From: Cryptosporangium arvum DSM 44712
Lineage (GTDB): Bacteria; Actinomycetota; Actinomycetes; Mycobacteriales; Cryptosporangiaceae
Length of the DNA stretch: 64,000 bases
Reading direction: 5' to 3'
NCBI RefSeq assembly: GCF_000585375.1
Contig: NZ_KK073874.1
Coordinates: 620,001 to 684,000 of the forward strand
Shown: piece by piece, positions 25,634 through 34,540 of the stretch
Numbering within the stretch: position 1 is the first letter of the stretch
Layout of the letters: every line of letters begins with the position of its first letter
Made by a program: the position numbers and the translations under genes
Notes under the pieces: generated by a model
Told to the model about the DNA's origin: nothing
Databases searched by the model: none
What the model saw: the letters and a program-made list of their open reading frames with translations, nothing else

Positions 25634-26824
25634 ATGGCGGAAGTCCATCACTTTGCCTACGGCTGGCTCGTGCCTGCCCTCGCTTACAGTGTTTCGGTTC
25701 TGGGCTCGCTGCTCGGGCTGGTCTGCATGGCGCGTAGCCGCCAATCGCGCCTTCCCGCGAAGCGGTACGGCTGGCTGGCGCTGAGCGCCGTGTCCATCGG
25801 CGGTACCGGCATCTGGATGATGCACTTCCTCGCGATGCTCGGGTTCGCGGTGGACGGTAGCGAAGTCCGGTTCGCGGTGTTCCCGACGCTGTTCAGCGCG
25901 TTCCTCGCCGTGGTCGTCGTGGGGATCGGCCTGCTGATCCTCGGCACCGGCGAGCTGAGGCTGTGGCGCGTCCTGGTCGGTGGGGTGTTCGCCGGCCTCG
26001 GCGTGGCCGGTATGCACTACACGGGCATGGCGGCGATCCGGCTGGACGGCACCGTCGGGTACGACCTGAAGTACGTCGCGCTGTCGCTGGTGATCGCCGT
26101 GGTCGCGGCCAGCGCCGCACTCTGGTTCACGGTGGTCGCGCGGAACCTCTGGCTGGTGACCGGCGCGGCGCTGATCATGGGCGTCGCGGTCAACGGCATG
26201 CACTACGTCGGAATGGCCGCCGCGAAGGTGACTCTCGACGACACCCACAGCTCGGCCGACGGCGCCGACGTGACGACCGCGCTCCCGATCATCGCCGGTC
26301 TGGCCGGGGTCATCGTCGTCGTGCTGCTCTACTCGGCGCTCTCCACGCCGATCGACGAGGAGATGCGGTCGGCGGAGAGTCGGCTCGGCCTGGCCGGTGG
26401 GCCCGGCGCGGACTCCGAGTCGTTCTGGACGCCCAAGTCGACGGGTCAGCCGCAGCCGTCCGGGCCGGGGAGCACGACCGGGTCGTGGGCCGACGCACCG
26501 CCCGCGGGGCGGCCCCAGCCGTGGACGCCGGGAACCCAGCCCTCCAGCGGCCCGAATTACGCCGGCCCGAATTTCGGGGGGCCGGCTCCGGCCGGGTCCG
26601 TTCCCGGCGGGGCCGACCTGCCTTGGCGGCCGGGTGCGGCGGCGCCGGACGGGTCGGCGCAGTGGCCCGGTGGCGCTCCCGCCGCCGGTCCGGCGGCGGC
26701 GGAGGACTCCCGGTGGGCCGTGCTGCGTCAGAAACCGGCTGATCAGCAGACCGGAAACGGCCCCTGGGCCGACACCGGCCTCGCCGACGCGGCCCGTCGC
26801 CGCAACGCCTCCGATTCGTGGTGA
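25634..26824 (+). CDS. MHYT-domain membrane protein B with long disordered tail
   Basis: This is a paralogue of the upstream gene: the same opening (VHHFAYG against VHHFTYG) and the same motif spacing (MHFLAML, MHYTGMAA, MHYVGMAA). The difference is a roughly 150-residue Pro/Gly/Ala/Ser tail (about 250-396) that could be an interaction linker. No enzymatic output domain is present. The ATG at 25634 has GGGAGGG about 7 bases upstream; an ATG at 25565 would add 23 weakly similar residues. The tandem pair looks like a duplication followed by tail divergence. A role as gas or redox sensors is inferred from family only. Confidence 0.88.
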   Translation: MAEVHHFAYGWLVPALAYSVSVLGSLLGLVCMARSRQSRLPAKRYGWLALSAVSIGGTGIWMMHFLAMLGFAVDGSEVRFAVFPTLFSAFLAVVVVGIGLLILGTGELRLWRVLVGGVFAGLGVAGMHYTGMAAIRLDGTVGYDLKYVALSLVIAVVAASAALWFTVVARNLWLVTGAALIMGVAVNGMHYVGMAAAKVTLDDTHSSADGADVTTALPIIAGLAGVIVVVLLYSALSTPIDEEMRSAESRLGLAGGPGADSESFWTPKSTGQPQPSGPGSTTGSWADAPPAGRPQPWTPGTQPSSGPNYAGPNFGGPAPAGSVPGGADLPWRPGAAAPDGSAQWPGGAPAAGPAAAEDSRWAVLRQKPADQQTGNGPWADTGLADAARRRNASDSW

Positions 26825-26911
26825 GGTTCGCGCGAGCCCATTGACGGGTAGCTCCACACTGTCACCGGCCGGTGACATCGCCGGCCGACGACCGGGTGAG
26901 GTGAGCGACCC

Positions 26912-27652
26912 ATGCCGAAAGAGCACGAGTCCGGTACCGCGCGTACCGAGCCATTGCCTGAGTTGCCGCAGGACACGCCGAAAGACGCACCGCTCGACGT
27001 CGAGCGCCGGGGCGACCGCCGCTCCCGCATCTTCGGCCTGATCCTGCTGGCCGTGATCGTGCTGGTGGGCGTGGGCACGTTCCGCGCCTGCTCCTGGTGG
27101 AACAGCGACGACCGTCCGCTGGCCGAGAGCACCGTCGACCGGAGCGGACCGGTGGTGCTCAAGTCGATCCAGGATCTGGCGCGGTTCCAGGCCGCGACCG
27201 GTACCTTCCAGGTCGTCGTCGACCTGGAGAAGGACACCAAGTACGTCCCCTCGTCGATCCTCGGCCAGCGGACGCTGTTCGTCGGGGTCGGCACGGTCGA
27301 CGCCTACGTCGACTTCGCCGGGATCACCAGCGACGCGCTGGTGATCTCCGAGGACCGGCGCTCGGTGTCGCTGCGCCTGCCGCCGCCGGCGCTGGAGAAG
27401 GTCAACCTCGACCAGGACAAGAGTTACGTCTTCGCCCAGGAACGCGGCGTCATCGATCGGTTCAAGTCGCTGTTCGACGACGACCCGAACAAGCTCGGCG
27501 ACGTCTACAAGGCCGCGGAGAAGAAGATCGGCGACGCCGCGAAGGAGACCGACCTCTCGAAGCGGGCGCAGACGAACACGCAGGCGATGCTCGAGGGCCT
27601 CTTCAAGTCGCTCGGCTTCACCTCTGTCACGGTGACGTTCTCGGGTACCTGA
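26912..27652 (+). CDS. DUF4230 membrane-anchored protein
   Basis: The 246-residue protein has a polar acidic N-tail (1-38), one membrane helix (about 40-57) and an extracytoplasmic DUF4230 domain (about 75-246; VVLKSIQDLARFQAATGTFQVVVD, with FSGT at the end). DUF4230 proteins have no known function. GTGAGGTGAG lies upstream of the ATG. It is 11 bp upstream of the fused MFS/spermidine synthase gene, so the two are likely co-transcribed, giving a weak hint at an envelope or polyamine setting. Confidence 0.85.
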   Translation: MPKEHESGTARTEPLPELPQDTPKDAPLDVERRGDRRSRIFGLILLAVIVLVGVGTFRACSWWNSDDRPLAESTVDRSGPVVLKSIQDLARFQAATGTFQVVVDLEKDTKYVPSSILGQRTLFVGVGTVDAYVDFAGITSDALVISEDRRSVSLRLPPPALEKVNLDQDKSYVFAQERGVIDRFKSLFDDDPNKLGDVYKAAEKKIGDAAKETDLSKRAQTNTQAMLEGLFKSLGFTSVTVTFSGT

Positions 27653-27663
27653 ACAATGGGGCG

Positions 27664-29184
27664 ATGACGCCTCCTGACGGAAGATGGCAGCCGGGGCCGG
27701 TGCTGGCGGGCATCCTGGTGGTGCTCGCCTCCGGTGCCGTACTGGTCCTGGAGATCCTGAGCCTGCGGCTGATCGCGCCGTACGTCGGGGTCACGCTGGA
27801 GACGAACACGGCGGTGATCGGGGTCGCGCTCGCCGCGATCGCGGTCGGGGCGTGGGCGGGCGGGGCGGTGGCCGATCGGCTGCCGCCCGCCGTTCTGCTC
27901 GGGCCGCTGCTGCTCGGCGCCGGCGCGCTCGTCTTCGCCGTGACGCCGGTCGTCCGTTTCGTCGGGGAGCTGGTTCAGGGTGCTGACGCCTCGGGGGTGT
28001 TGCTGGTCGCCGCCGCGGCGGTGTTCGCACCGGCCGCGCTGCTCTCCGCGGTGCCGCCGATCGTGGTGAAAGCGCGGCTGGCGAACCTGAGCGAGACCGG
28101 AACGGTCGTCGGCCGACTGTCCGGCCTCGGCACGGTCGGGTCGATCGTGGCGACGTTCGGGACCGGGTTCATCGCGGTGGCGATGGTGCCGACGACGACG
28201 ATCCTGACCGGTCTCGCGGTCCTGCTCGTCGTCACCGGGCTGGCGGTGGCGTGGATCAGCCGGGGCGCGTCCCGGCTGAGCCCGGGGAGTAAAAGGGGCC
28301 TGGCCGGGCCGCTCGCGCTGGCGCTGATCGGCGCCGGCGCCACCGCGGCCGCGCCCAACCCGTGCGAGCTCGAGACGGTGTACCACTGCGCGAGCGTCAG
28401 CGCGGATCCCGACCGGCCCGACGGCGACGGGCGGGTGCTCCGCCTCGACACCCTGCGTCACTCCTACGTCGATCTGAAAGACCCCACTTACCTGCAGTTC
28501 GAGTACCTGAAGGTGATCGGCGCGGCCACCGACGTGTTCCGGCCGCCGGGCGCCCCGGTGAAGGCACTGCACCTGGGTGGCGGTGGCCTGACCCTGCCCC
28601 GGTACCTGAAGGCGGTCCGGCCGGGCAGCGACAGCCTCGTCTACGAGATCGACGCCGGGGTGCTGCGCATCGACCGGGAGCAGCTCGGCCTGCGTGAGGG
28701 CGACGGGATCCGCACCCGCGTCGAGGACGCCCGTGTCGGCCTGGACGAGCAGCGGACCGACAGCTACGACCTGGTCGTCGGCGACGCGTTCGGTGGCGTC
28801 GCCGTGCCGTGGCACCTCACCACCCGCCAGGTCGTCGCCCAGGTCGACCGGGCGCTGACGCCGACCGGCATGTACGCGGTCAACCTGATCGACCACGGGT
28901 CGCTGGCGTTCGTGAAGGCCGAGGTCGCCACGATCTCCGCGGTGTTCCCGCACGTGGCGTTGATCGCCGAGACGGCCGCGTTCAGCGGTGCCGGCGGTAA
29001 CCTCGTCGTGCTGGCGTCGGCCTCGCCGCTGCCGCTGGCCGCGCTGAAGTCCGCGCTGGCCACCAAGGCGCCGGCGATGAACGTCGTCACCGGCGGGGAC
29101 CTGAGCGGGTTCATCCGGGAGGCGAAGGTACTCACCGACGACTTCGCCCCGGTGGACCAGCTCGTCACGCCCTACCGTTCGTGA
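27664..29184 (+). CDS. Fused MFS-like/spermidine synthase-like protein
   Basis: The 506-residue protein has an N-terminal membrane part of seven or eight helices (about 14-230). A cytoplasmic spermidine-synthase-like domain follows (about 240-500): LHLGGGGLTLPRYL binds the nucleotide cofactor, YEIDAGVLRID follows, and VVGDAFGG corresponds to the catalytic Asp loop. Such fusions are known as 'fused MFS/spermidine synthase'; true aminopropyl transfer is unproven for most. It starts at the ATG 11 bp after the DUF4230 stop. The first helix directly follows a short basic head. The substrate is unknown. Confidence 0.88.
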   Translation: MTPPDGRWQPGPVLAGILVVLASGAVLVLEILSLRLIAPYVGVTLETNTAVIGVALAAIAVGAWAGGAVADRLPPAVLLGPLLLGAGALVFAVTPVVRFVGELVQGADASGVLLVAAAAVFAPAALLSAVPPIVVKARLANLSETGTVVGRLSGLGTVGSIVATFGTGFIAVAMVPTTTILTGLAVLLVVTGLAVAWISRGASRLSPGSKRGLAGPLALALIGAGATAAAPNPCELETVYHCASVSADPDRPDGDGRVLRLDTLRHSYVDLKDPTYLQFEYLKVIGAATDVFRPPGAPVKALHLGGGGLTLPRYLKAVRPGSDSLVYEIDAGVLRIDREQLGLREGDGIRTRVEDARVGLDEQRTDSYDLVVGDAFGGVAVPWHLTTRQVVAQVDRALTPTGMYAVNLIDHGSLAFVKAEVATISAVFPHVALIAETAAFSGAGGNLVVLASASPLPLAALKSALATKAPAMNVVTGGDLSGFIREAKVLTDDFAPVDQLVTPYRS

Positions 29185-29226
29185 GCGTCTTACTGGGGTA
29201 AGCCCCGAATGAGCTAAGGAGCGTCA

Positions 29227-30522
29227 GTGGCTGACCGTAAGCGCATAGTTGTTGTCGGGGCAGGCTTCGCCGGGTTGCACGCCGCCAGGACCGCGGTGCG
29301 TTCCACCAAAGGCCAGGCCGACGTCGTGGTCGTCAACCCGACCGACTACTTCCTGTACCTGCCGTTGCTGCCGGAGGTGTCGGCGGGCATCCTCGAACCC
29401 CGCCGGATCACGGTTCCGCTCATCCGGACGCTCGGCGGTGCCCGGCTCGTGCTCGGTGACGTGGACGGCGTCGACACCGACGAGCGCCGCGTCTACTTCG
29501 AGAACCCGGAGGGCGACCGCGGCTCGATCCGCTACGACCGGCTGATCTTCGCGCCCGGCAGCGTCAACAAGCTGCTGCCGGTGCCGGGCGTCGCGGATCA
29601 CGCGCACGGGTTCCGGAGCATCGCCGAGGCGCTGTACCTGCGTGACCACATCGTGCGGCAGCTCGAGCTGGCGAGCACCACGAGCGACCCGGTGGAGCGA
29701 GAGGCGCGCTGCACGTTCGTCGTCGTCGGGGCCGGCTACACCGGCACCGAGGTGGCGGCGGCCTGCCAGCTGTTCAGCGAGTCGGCGGCCAAGCACCTAC
29801 CGAACCTGCACCGGCAGAAGATCCGCTGGCTGCTGCTCGACCTGGCGCCGAACGTGCTGCCGGGCCTCGACCCGCGGCTCGGCACCGCCGCCGACGAGAT
29901 ATTGCGCAAGCGTGGCGTCGAGGTGCGGATGGGGACGTCGGTGGCCGAGGCCACCGCGGACGGCGTGAAGCTGACCGACGGCGAGTTCGTGCCGACCCGC
30001 ACGCTGGCCTGGTGCGTCGGCGTGCGGCCCGATCCGCTGATCGAGAGCACCGGCCTGCCGACCCAGGAGGGTCGCCTCACCGTCGACGCCTGGCTCAACG
30101 TCCCCGACCACCCGGACGTCTACGCGGCGGGGGACAGCGCCGCGGTTCCCGACCTCACCCGGCCGGGCGAGATCACGCCGATGACCGCGCAGCACGCGCA
30201 GCGCCAGGGTGTGCAGGCCGGTAAGAACGTCGCGGCGTCGCTGGGCTTCGGCACCGGGGCCCAGTACAAGCACCACGACCTCGGCTTCGTCGTCGACCTC
30301 AGTGGAGCGAAAGCGGCGGCGAACCCGCTCGGCATCCCGCTCTCCGGTTTCCCGGCCAAGGTCGTCACCCGCGGGTACCACCTGCTGGCGATGCCGGGCA
30401 ACCACCCGCGCGTGGTGGCCGACTGGATCCTGGACGCGGCGTTCCGCCGTCAGGTCAGCCAGATCGGCACCGTACGGGGCTGGGCCGTGCCGCTCGACAC
30501 CGACACCGGCGCCGAGCACTGA
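29227..30522 (+). CDS. NDH-2-like FAD-dependent pyridine nucleotide oxidoreductase
   Basis: This 431-residue flavoprotein has an N-terminal FAD dinucleotide fold (VVVGAGFAGLHAART, residues about 7-21) and a second nucleotide fold (VVVGAGYTGTEVAAA, about 165-179). The late FAD motif is VYAAGDSAAV. It closely follows type II NADH dehydrogenases, which pass electrons from NADH to quinone at the membrane without pumping protons; the C-terminal part has a hydrophobic segment. The start is GTG, 5 bases after AGGAG. A perfect 15 bp terminator follows the stop. A ferredoxin- or sulfide:quinone-type reductase is the alternative. Confidence 0.88.
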   Translation: MADRKRIVVVGAGFAGLHAARTAVRSTKGQADVVVVNPTDYFLYLPLLPEVSAGILEPRRITVPLIRTLGGARLVLGDVDGVDTDERRVYFENPEGDRGSIRYDRLIFAPGSVNKLLPVPGVADHAHGFRSIAEALYLRDHIVRQLELASTTSDPVEREARCTFVVVGAGYTGTEVAAACQLFSESAAKHLPNLHRQKIRWLLLDLAPNVLPGLDPRLGTAADEILRKRGVEVRMGTSVAEATADGVKLTDGEFVPTRTLAWCVGVRPDPLIESTGLPTQEGRLTVDAWLNVPDHPDVYAAGDSAAVPDLTRPGEITPMTAQHAQRQGVQAGKNVAASLGFGTGAQYKHHDLGFVVDLSGAKAAANPLGIPLSGFPAKVVTRGYHLLAMPGNHPRVVADWILDAAFRRQVSQIGTVRGWAVPLDTDTGAEH

Positions 30523-30527
30523 ACGCA

Positions 30528-30563
30528 CTGATGCCCGGCAGCTTCGTCGCTGCCGGGCATCAG
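30528..30563. terminator. Bidirectional terminator after the flavoprotein gene
   Basis: A perfect 15 bp stem (CTGATGCCCGGCAGC and complement) with loop TTCGTC lies between the oxidoreductase gene and the convergent small membrane protein gene. Confidence 0.88.
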
Positions 30564-30575
30564 ATCACGACGTCG

Positions 30576-30761
30576 TCAGCGACGCCGGCCGCGCCAGCGA
30601 GCCGGGTAGGCGGTGCCGAAGCCACACAGGTGCAGAGCGATGAACAACAGGCCCAACGCGACGAGCGTGTTCCAGTTGAGCAGATCGCCTATCGGAAGCT
30701 GGTCGATCAGGTCCAGGAACAGCAATAACCCGAACGTGATCGCGGCCAGGATGGCAAACAT
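30576..30761 (-). CDS. Small two-helix membrane protein
   Basis: This 61-residue protein has two hydrophobic segments (about 2-17 and 30-50) separated by a short acidic loop DLIDQLPIGDLLNW, and a basic RWRGRRR tail. AAGGAG lies 6 bases before the ATG, supporting a real gene. I do not recognise the family; similar two-helix hypotheticals are common in actinobacteria. It lies alone between the terminator and the transhydrogenase gene. Confidence 0.72.
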   Translation of the reverse strand: MFAILAAITFGLLLFLDLIDQLPIGDLLNWNTLVALGLLFIALHLCGFGTAYPARWRGRRR

Positions 30762-30843
30762 GCAGGGCTCCTTGGGGGTTAGGAGTACTATGCCGCCCCA
30801 GTTCCCGCTCCGATCACGACCGAAACTTGCCCCGCTAACGGGG

Positions 30844-32133
30844 CTACCAATTCTCCATTGATGAGCGGAAAATGCCCCCGAGATCGTCGGCGGTCGGTGT
30901 CCGCGGTGACACGTTCAGCAGCCGCTGCTGCTTGAGCGTTCCCTCGACCAGCGCCTCCACGTCGTTGTCGGCGAAGCCGACGGCCGCCACCCCGGACGGG
31001 ATGCCGATGTCGCGCATCAGCGCCACGAGCGCTCCCGGGAGACGTTCGGCCGGTGGCCCGTCCGGTTCGGGGTCGCCGGACAGCAGCGACGCCGCACGGA
31101 CGTGACGCTCGGGGTCGGTGGGGAACGTGAAGCGGAACGCCGCCGGCGCGGTCAACGACACCGACTGTCCGTGCGGAACCATGGCTTCGTCGGCGTCGTA
31201 CCCGGCGGGACGGTAGTCGCGGACCATGCCGGCGATCGGGTACGCGCACGCGTGCGGAATGTGGACACCGGCGTTGCCGAAGCCCATCCCGGCGAACGTG
31301 GCCGCCGCCATCATGTCCGACCGGGCGGTCAGGTCCGTGCCGACGAGCACCGCGCGCCGGAAACTGCGGGCGATGAGCGTGAGCGCCTTCTCCGCCCACA
31401 CGTCCGAGACCGGGTTCGACCCGTTGTACGCGACCCGGGTCTCGGCGGTGTGCCGCAGGAAGCTCGTGTAGGGGCGGGCGGTGTAGGACTCGAGCGCGTG
31501 GCAGACGATGTCCATTCCGGCCGCCGCGGTCACCGCCGCCGGCAGGGAGAGCGTGACGAGCGGGTCGACGACCGCGAGTACCGGGCGCAGCGACGGGTGG
31601 CTGATGCCGCTCTTCACCTTCAGGCCGAGGATGTCCAGCACGCAGACCGGTGTGCTCTCCGAGCCGGTACCCGCCGTGGTGGGCACCGCGACGAGCGGTC
31701 TGGTCGGCTTGCTCGGGGCTCGACCGGCGCCCACCGGCTTGTTGACGTAGTCCATCACGTCGCCGCCGGACGTGCTGAGCAGGTTGACGGCCTTCGCGGT
31801 GTCGATCACCGAGCCGCCGCCCACGGCGACGTAACCGTCGAACCCGTCCTCGCCGGCGAGGTCGTTCGCGGTGGCCGCGGCGGCGCGCAGGCTCTCGTCG
31901 GTCGGTTCGCAGTGCACCTGGTCGTAGAGCGCGTGGTCGACGCCTGCTGCTTTCAGCGATTCCGCGACGCGTGCGGGGAGGCCGGTCGCGGCGATCCGCG
32001 GGTCGGTAAGTACAAGAACGCGGCGGACGCCGAGGCGCGCGACGTCGTAGCCGATCTCGTCGACCGCGCCCGGACCGAACTTCAGCGGCGGCGCGCCCCA
32101 GGTGAATACGGATTCCGTCAGTAGGTCGGTCAT
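30844..32133 (-). CDS. Hydroxyacid-oxoacid transhydrogenase (iron-containing ADH family)
   Basis: The 429-residue protein is from the group III iron-containing alcohol dehydrogenase family, in the ADHFE1/HOT subgroup. This group oxidises 4-hydroxybutyrate while reducing 2-oxoglutarate. Motifs are YVAVGGGSVIDTAKAVNL (nucleotide), VPTTAGTGSE, GMDIVCHALESYTARP and NAGVHIPHACAYPIAGM (metal-binding His). It begins at the ATG overlapping the thioesterase stop (ATGA), after GAGGAGGGT. The pair may act on a hydroxyacyl intermediate, which is inference. Annotation as a plain alcohol dehydrogenase is the alternative. Confidence 0.88.
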   Translation of the reverse strand: MTDLLTESVFTWGAPPLKFGPGAVDEIGYDVARLGVRRVLVLTDPRIAATGLPARVAESLKAAGVDHALYDQVHCEPTDESLRAAAATANDLAGEDGFDGYVAVGGGSVIDTAKAVNLLSTSGGDVMDYVNKPVGAGRAPSKPTRPLVAVPTTAGTGSESTPVCVLDILGLKVKSGISHPSLRPVLAVVDPLVTLSLPAAVTAAAGMDIVCHALESYTARPYTSFLRHTAETRVAYNGSNPVSDVWAEKALTLIARSFRRAVLVGTDLTARSDMMAAATFAGMGFGNAGVHIPHACAYPIAGMVRDYRPAGYDADEAMVPHGQSVSLTAPAAFRFTFPTDPERHVRAASLLSGDPEPDGPPAERLPGALVALMRDIGIPSGVAAVGFADNDVEALVEGTLKQQRLLNVSPRTPTADDLGGIFRSSMENW

Positions 32134-32624
32134 CGGTGACCCTCCTCGGCGTCGAGCAGACCGGCGGCTTGGAACAACGGTGCGCTCTTCTCGGCCACCG
32201 GCGCCAGCACATCCCGGAGAACCGGTGGAATCGCCGATGTCCGTCGTGTCGCTCGATCGACATAGACGTGCACGAACCGGCCGAGCGCAACGGCGTCGTC
32301 GTCGCCCTTGCGAAAAATCGCCAACCGGTAGACGACGCTCGACGTGCCGAGCTTGGCCACGCCGATGCCGACTTCGAGCCGATCGGGGAAGCTGATCGAC
32401 CGGTGGAAGCGGCACGAGGTCTCGACGACCAGGCCGAGCGCCGGTAGGTCCCGGATGTCGGCGTCGGTGGCGTCCATCAGCCAGCCGTTCACCGCGGTGT
32501 CGAAGTAGGCGTAGTACACGACGTTGTTCACATGGCCGTAGTGATCGTTGTCGTGCCATCGGGTCGGCACGTCCCGGAGCACCGGAAACGTGGACCGGCT
32601 CGGAAGATTCGGCATGGGGGTCAT
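32130..32624 (-). CDS. Hotdog-fold acyl-CoA thioesterase (FadM/YbgC-like)
   Basis: The 164-residue hotdog-fold protein has the 4-hydroxybenzoyl-CoA thioesterase pattern RWHDNDHYGHVNNVVYYAYFD (about residues 22-42), with the catalytic Asp/His region. The second half is a typical strand-rich FVHVYVDRATRR. It likely hydrolyses a cytosolic acyl-CoA. Translation is coupled to the downstream transhydrogenase. An ATG four codons in (MPNLP) is an alternative start. The substrate is not determinable. Confidence 0.88.
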   Translation of the reverse strand: MTPMPNLPSRSTFPVLRDVPTRWHDNDHYGHVNNVVYYAYFDTAVNGWLMDATDADIRDLPALGLVVETSCRFHRSISFPDRLEVGIGVAKLGTSSVVYRLAIFRKGDDDAVALGRFVHVYVDRATRRTSAIPPVLRDVLAPVAEKSAPLFQAAGLLDAEEGHR

Positions 32625-32708
32625 CGTGCCCCGGACCGACGGTCGTTGGCTATGTCTACCAAGCCGATAGGAATTGTTTTCTCGACCAGCATCTGAAAGA
32701 CTGTGGTC

Positions 32709-32786
32709 ATGCGCGACGCCTGGAACCTCACCGGTCGTCTCTCCATCGACCTCGGTCGCGCGTCCAGCGCCTGGTGTCAGGCCTGA
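32709..32786 (+). CDS. Cys-type leader peptide upstream of a winged-helix regulator
   Basis: This 25-codon open frame (ATG 32709, TGA 32784) encodes MRDAWNLTGRLSIDLGRA, then SSAWCQA. It fits the actinobacterial leader-peptide pattern (L-x-x-RL-x-(I/V)DL-x-R-x-(A/S)SA-x-C), in which a Cys near the end is thought to sense cysteine supply by attenuation. It ends 88 bp before the winged-helix gene. Such peptides precede sulfur-assimilation genes; here the downstream gene is a regulator. An AT-rich stretch (TAGGAATTGTTTTC) lies about 35 bp upstream, a plausible promoter. Confidence 0.72.
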   Translation: MRDAWNLTGRLSIDLGRASSAWCQA

Positions 32787-32874
32787 CCCGCGCGGCCCCA
32801 GTCGGTCCTCGGCGTCGTCGACCGCTGCTCCCGCACCTCATCCCTGTGATCTTCGTGTCCTATTAGGAGCAGCC

Positions 32875-33579
32875 ATGACCGTTCAGCCCGTCGCCCGGCC
32901 CCGGATAGCCCCGCAACGAGCGCGCTCCCGCCCTCCCGCCTCGACCCCGGCCGCGTCGGGAGCGACGATCTCGGTCGAGGTGGCGGTGGCCGGGCCGGAA
33001 GCCCTCGAGACCGCGACGAAGCTCGCCGGCCAGATCCGCGATCTGGTCGACGCGGCGAACGCCGGCGCCGGCAGCGTCGCGATCTCCGCGTCCGTCGGGC
33101 TGGAGGTCGGCGCCGGTAACCGCGCGGGCCGCCCGGCGCTGACCCAGGTCGGTCGCACCGGATGGGCGCCGGCCGTGCCGCTGCCCGCGTTCGTCGCCCC
33201 GGCCCCGGTTCCGGTCGAGCCGGCCGTGAAGGTGGCGCCGGTCGTCGAGAAGTCCCCGGTCGTCGCGGCGGCGCCGCTGCAGATCTTCCCGGCGCGGCGA
33301 GTGGCGCTGCTCGACGGCGTCCAGCTCCAGCTCACCCGGCGCGAGTTCGATCTGCTGGTGTTCCTGAGCGAGCACGCCGGGCGGGTCTTCGACCGGCCCC
33401 AGTTGCTCCGGCTGGTCTGGGGCCACCAGGTGATCTGCGGCGAGCGCACGGTCGACGTCCACATCCGCCGCCTGCGCGCGAAGCTCGAGCGCACCGGCCC
33501 GGCCATCTCCACCGTGCGTGGCGTCGGCTACCGCCTGGACGCCGCGGAGCGCGTGGCCGTCGTCCACGAGCGGTCCTGA
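32875..33579 (+). CDS. Winged-helix (OmpR/PhoB-type) transcriptional regulator without receiver
   Basis: The 234-residue protein has an Ala/Val/Pro-rich N-terminal half (1-140) with no known domain. A full PhoB-type winged helix follows (about 142-226: LTRREFDLLVFLSEHAGRVF, LRLVWGHQ, RTVDVHIRRLRAKL, ISTVRGVGYRL). It has no receiver domain, so it is not a standard response regulator. AGGAG lies 7 bases before the ATG. The upstream Cys-type leader peptide suggests control by cysteine or sulfur status. A terminator follows at 33585. Confidence 0.87.
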   Translation: MTVQPVARPRIAPQRARSRPPASTPAASGATISVEVAVAGPEALETATKLAGQIRDLVDAANAGAGSVAISASVGLEVGAGNRAGRPALTQVGRTGWAPAVPLPAFVAPAPVPVEPAVKVAPVVEKSPVVAAAPLQIFPARRVALLDGVQLQLTRREFDLLVFLSEHAGRVFDRPQLLRLVWGHQVICGERTVDVHIRRLRAKLERTGPAISTVRGVGYRLDAAERVAVVHERS

Positions 33580-33584
33580 CGAAC

Positions 33585-33614
33585 GAAGGGCCCTGGCAAC
33601 GGCCAGGGCCCTTC
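33585..33614. terminator. Terminator after winged-helix regulator
   Basis: A perfect 13 bp stem (GAAGGGCCCTGGC and complement) with a 4-base loop AACG is followed by GGTTTC. It also faces the convergent membrane-protein gene, so it can serve both strands. Confidence 0.88.
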
Positions 33615-33634
33615 GGTTTCTCAGCGGTAGTGGT

Positions 33635-34336
33635 TCAGCGACCGGCGGTGGCACGCGGGCGACGACGGCCGAACCGACCGGTGGTACCGACCGTGATCGG
33701 CGTGAACGCGATCGTCTCCATGTCGCTCGGCGCGGGCATCGACTGCGGGGCCGAGTCCGGGCGGGGCGTCGTCCGCATGTGCACCGCCAGGCCCGCGACG
33801 CCCGTGCCCGCGACGGTGAGCGTGGCGAGCACCGCGAACCCGGCCAGAGCGGCCAGGTCGGAGAACACCCCGCCGCCGGCGATCAGGTGCTGGTAGGCCC
33901 AGTACCCCTCGAGCGCGGTCGCGGCGATGCCGGTCGCGGCCACCACCGACCAGTGCAGCGGCTCCCGGCGGGACCGCTCGGCGTCCAGCACGCGGATCGT
34001 GTTCAGCGTCAGCGTGATGTCGGTGGGCGTGGTCTCGATCGGAGCCGGGATCCGGGTGGCGCGGCGCCGGGAGAACAGCAGCAGCGCGTTCGGGAGGCCG
34101 TCGTCGCGGGTAGCCAGCGCGCGCCGGGTGAGGTGGTGCACGGCGTAGGCGAGCGAGGCCCCGACCAGAGCGAGGAGCAGCGGCGGGACGCCGCTCATCA
34201 GCGCAAGACCGGCGGCGGCGGCGGTCCAGAGCGCGCCACCGGTAACGGCGAGGGCGGTCAGGGTGCGTTTCTGGCCGACGGTCACGGTAGTGGCGACAGC
34301 GACGGCCAGGACAACCATGGTGACGAAGAGAACCAT
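33635..34336 (-). CDS. Unrecognised multi-helix membrane protein
   Basis: This 233-residue protein has hydrophobic segments near residues 2-20, 27-47, 50-66, 128-143 and 153-178. A basic loop (RRRATRIPAP) and a disordered basic C-terminus complete it. I do not recognise the family. It stands alone, convergent with the winged-helix regulator, and reads away from the AI-2E family gene across a 204 bp gap. The ATG at 34336 is followed directly by the first helix, and GGAGGAG lies upstream. Confidence 0.75.
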   Translation of the reverse strand: MVLFVTMVVLAVAVATTVTVGQKRTLTALAVTGGALWTAAAAGLALMSGVPPLLLALVGASLAYAVHHLTRRALATRDDGLPNALLLFSRRRATRIPAPIETTPTDITLTLNTIRVLDAERSRREPLHWSVVAATGIAATALEGYWAYQHLIAGGGVFSDLAALAGFAVLATLTVAGTGVAGLAVHMRTTPRPDSAPQSMPAPSDMETIAFTPITVGTTGRFGRRRPRATAGR

Positions 34337-34540
34337 CGAGGCTCCTCCTTCCTGGGCGGGGGTGACATCCGAATGGGAGGGTTGGACTCATCTTAGGGGG
34401 TCCTTCACAGGGGAGTGTCAGACCCATCGCTGAAACACAGACTAAGTCGCGCCCGCAACCGACCGTCGGTGGCGCGCGGGGCGTCCGCTGGCGAGCAGGG
34501 CTTAGTCTGCTGGGACCACGGGGCGGAGAGAGGACCGGGA

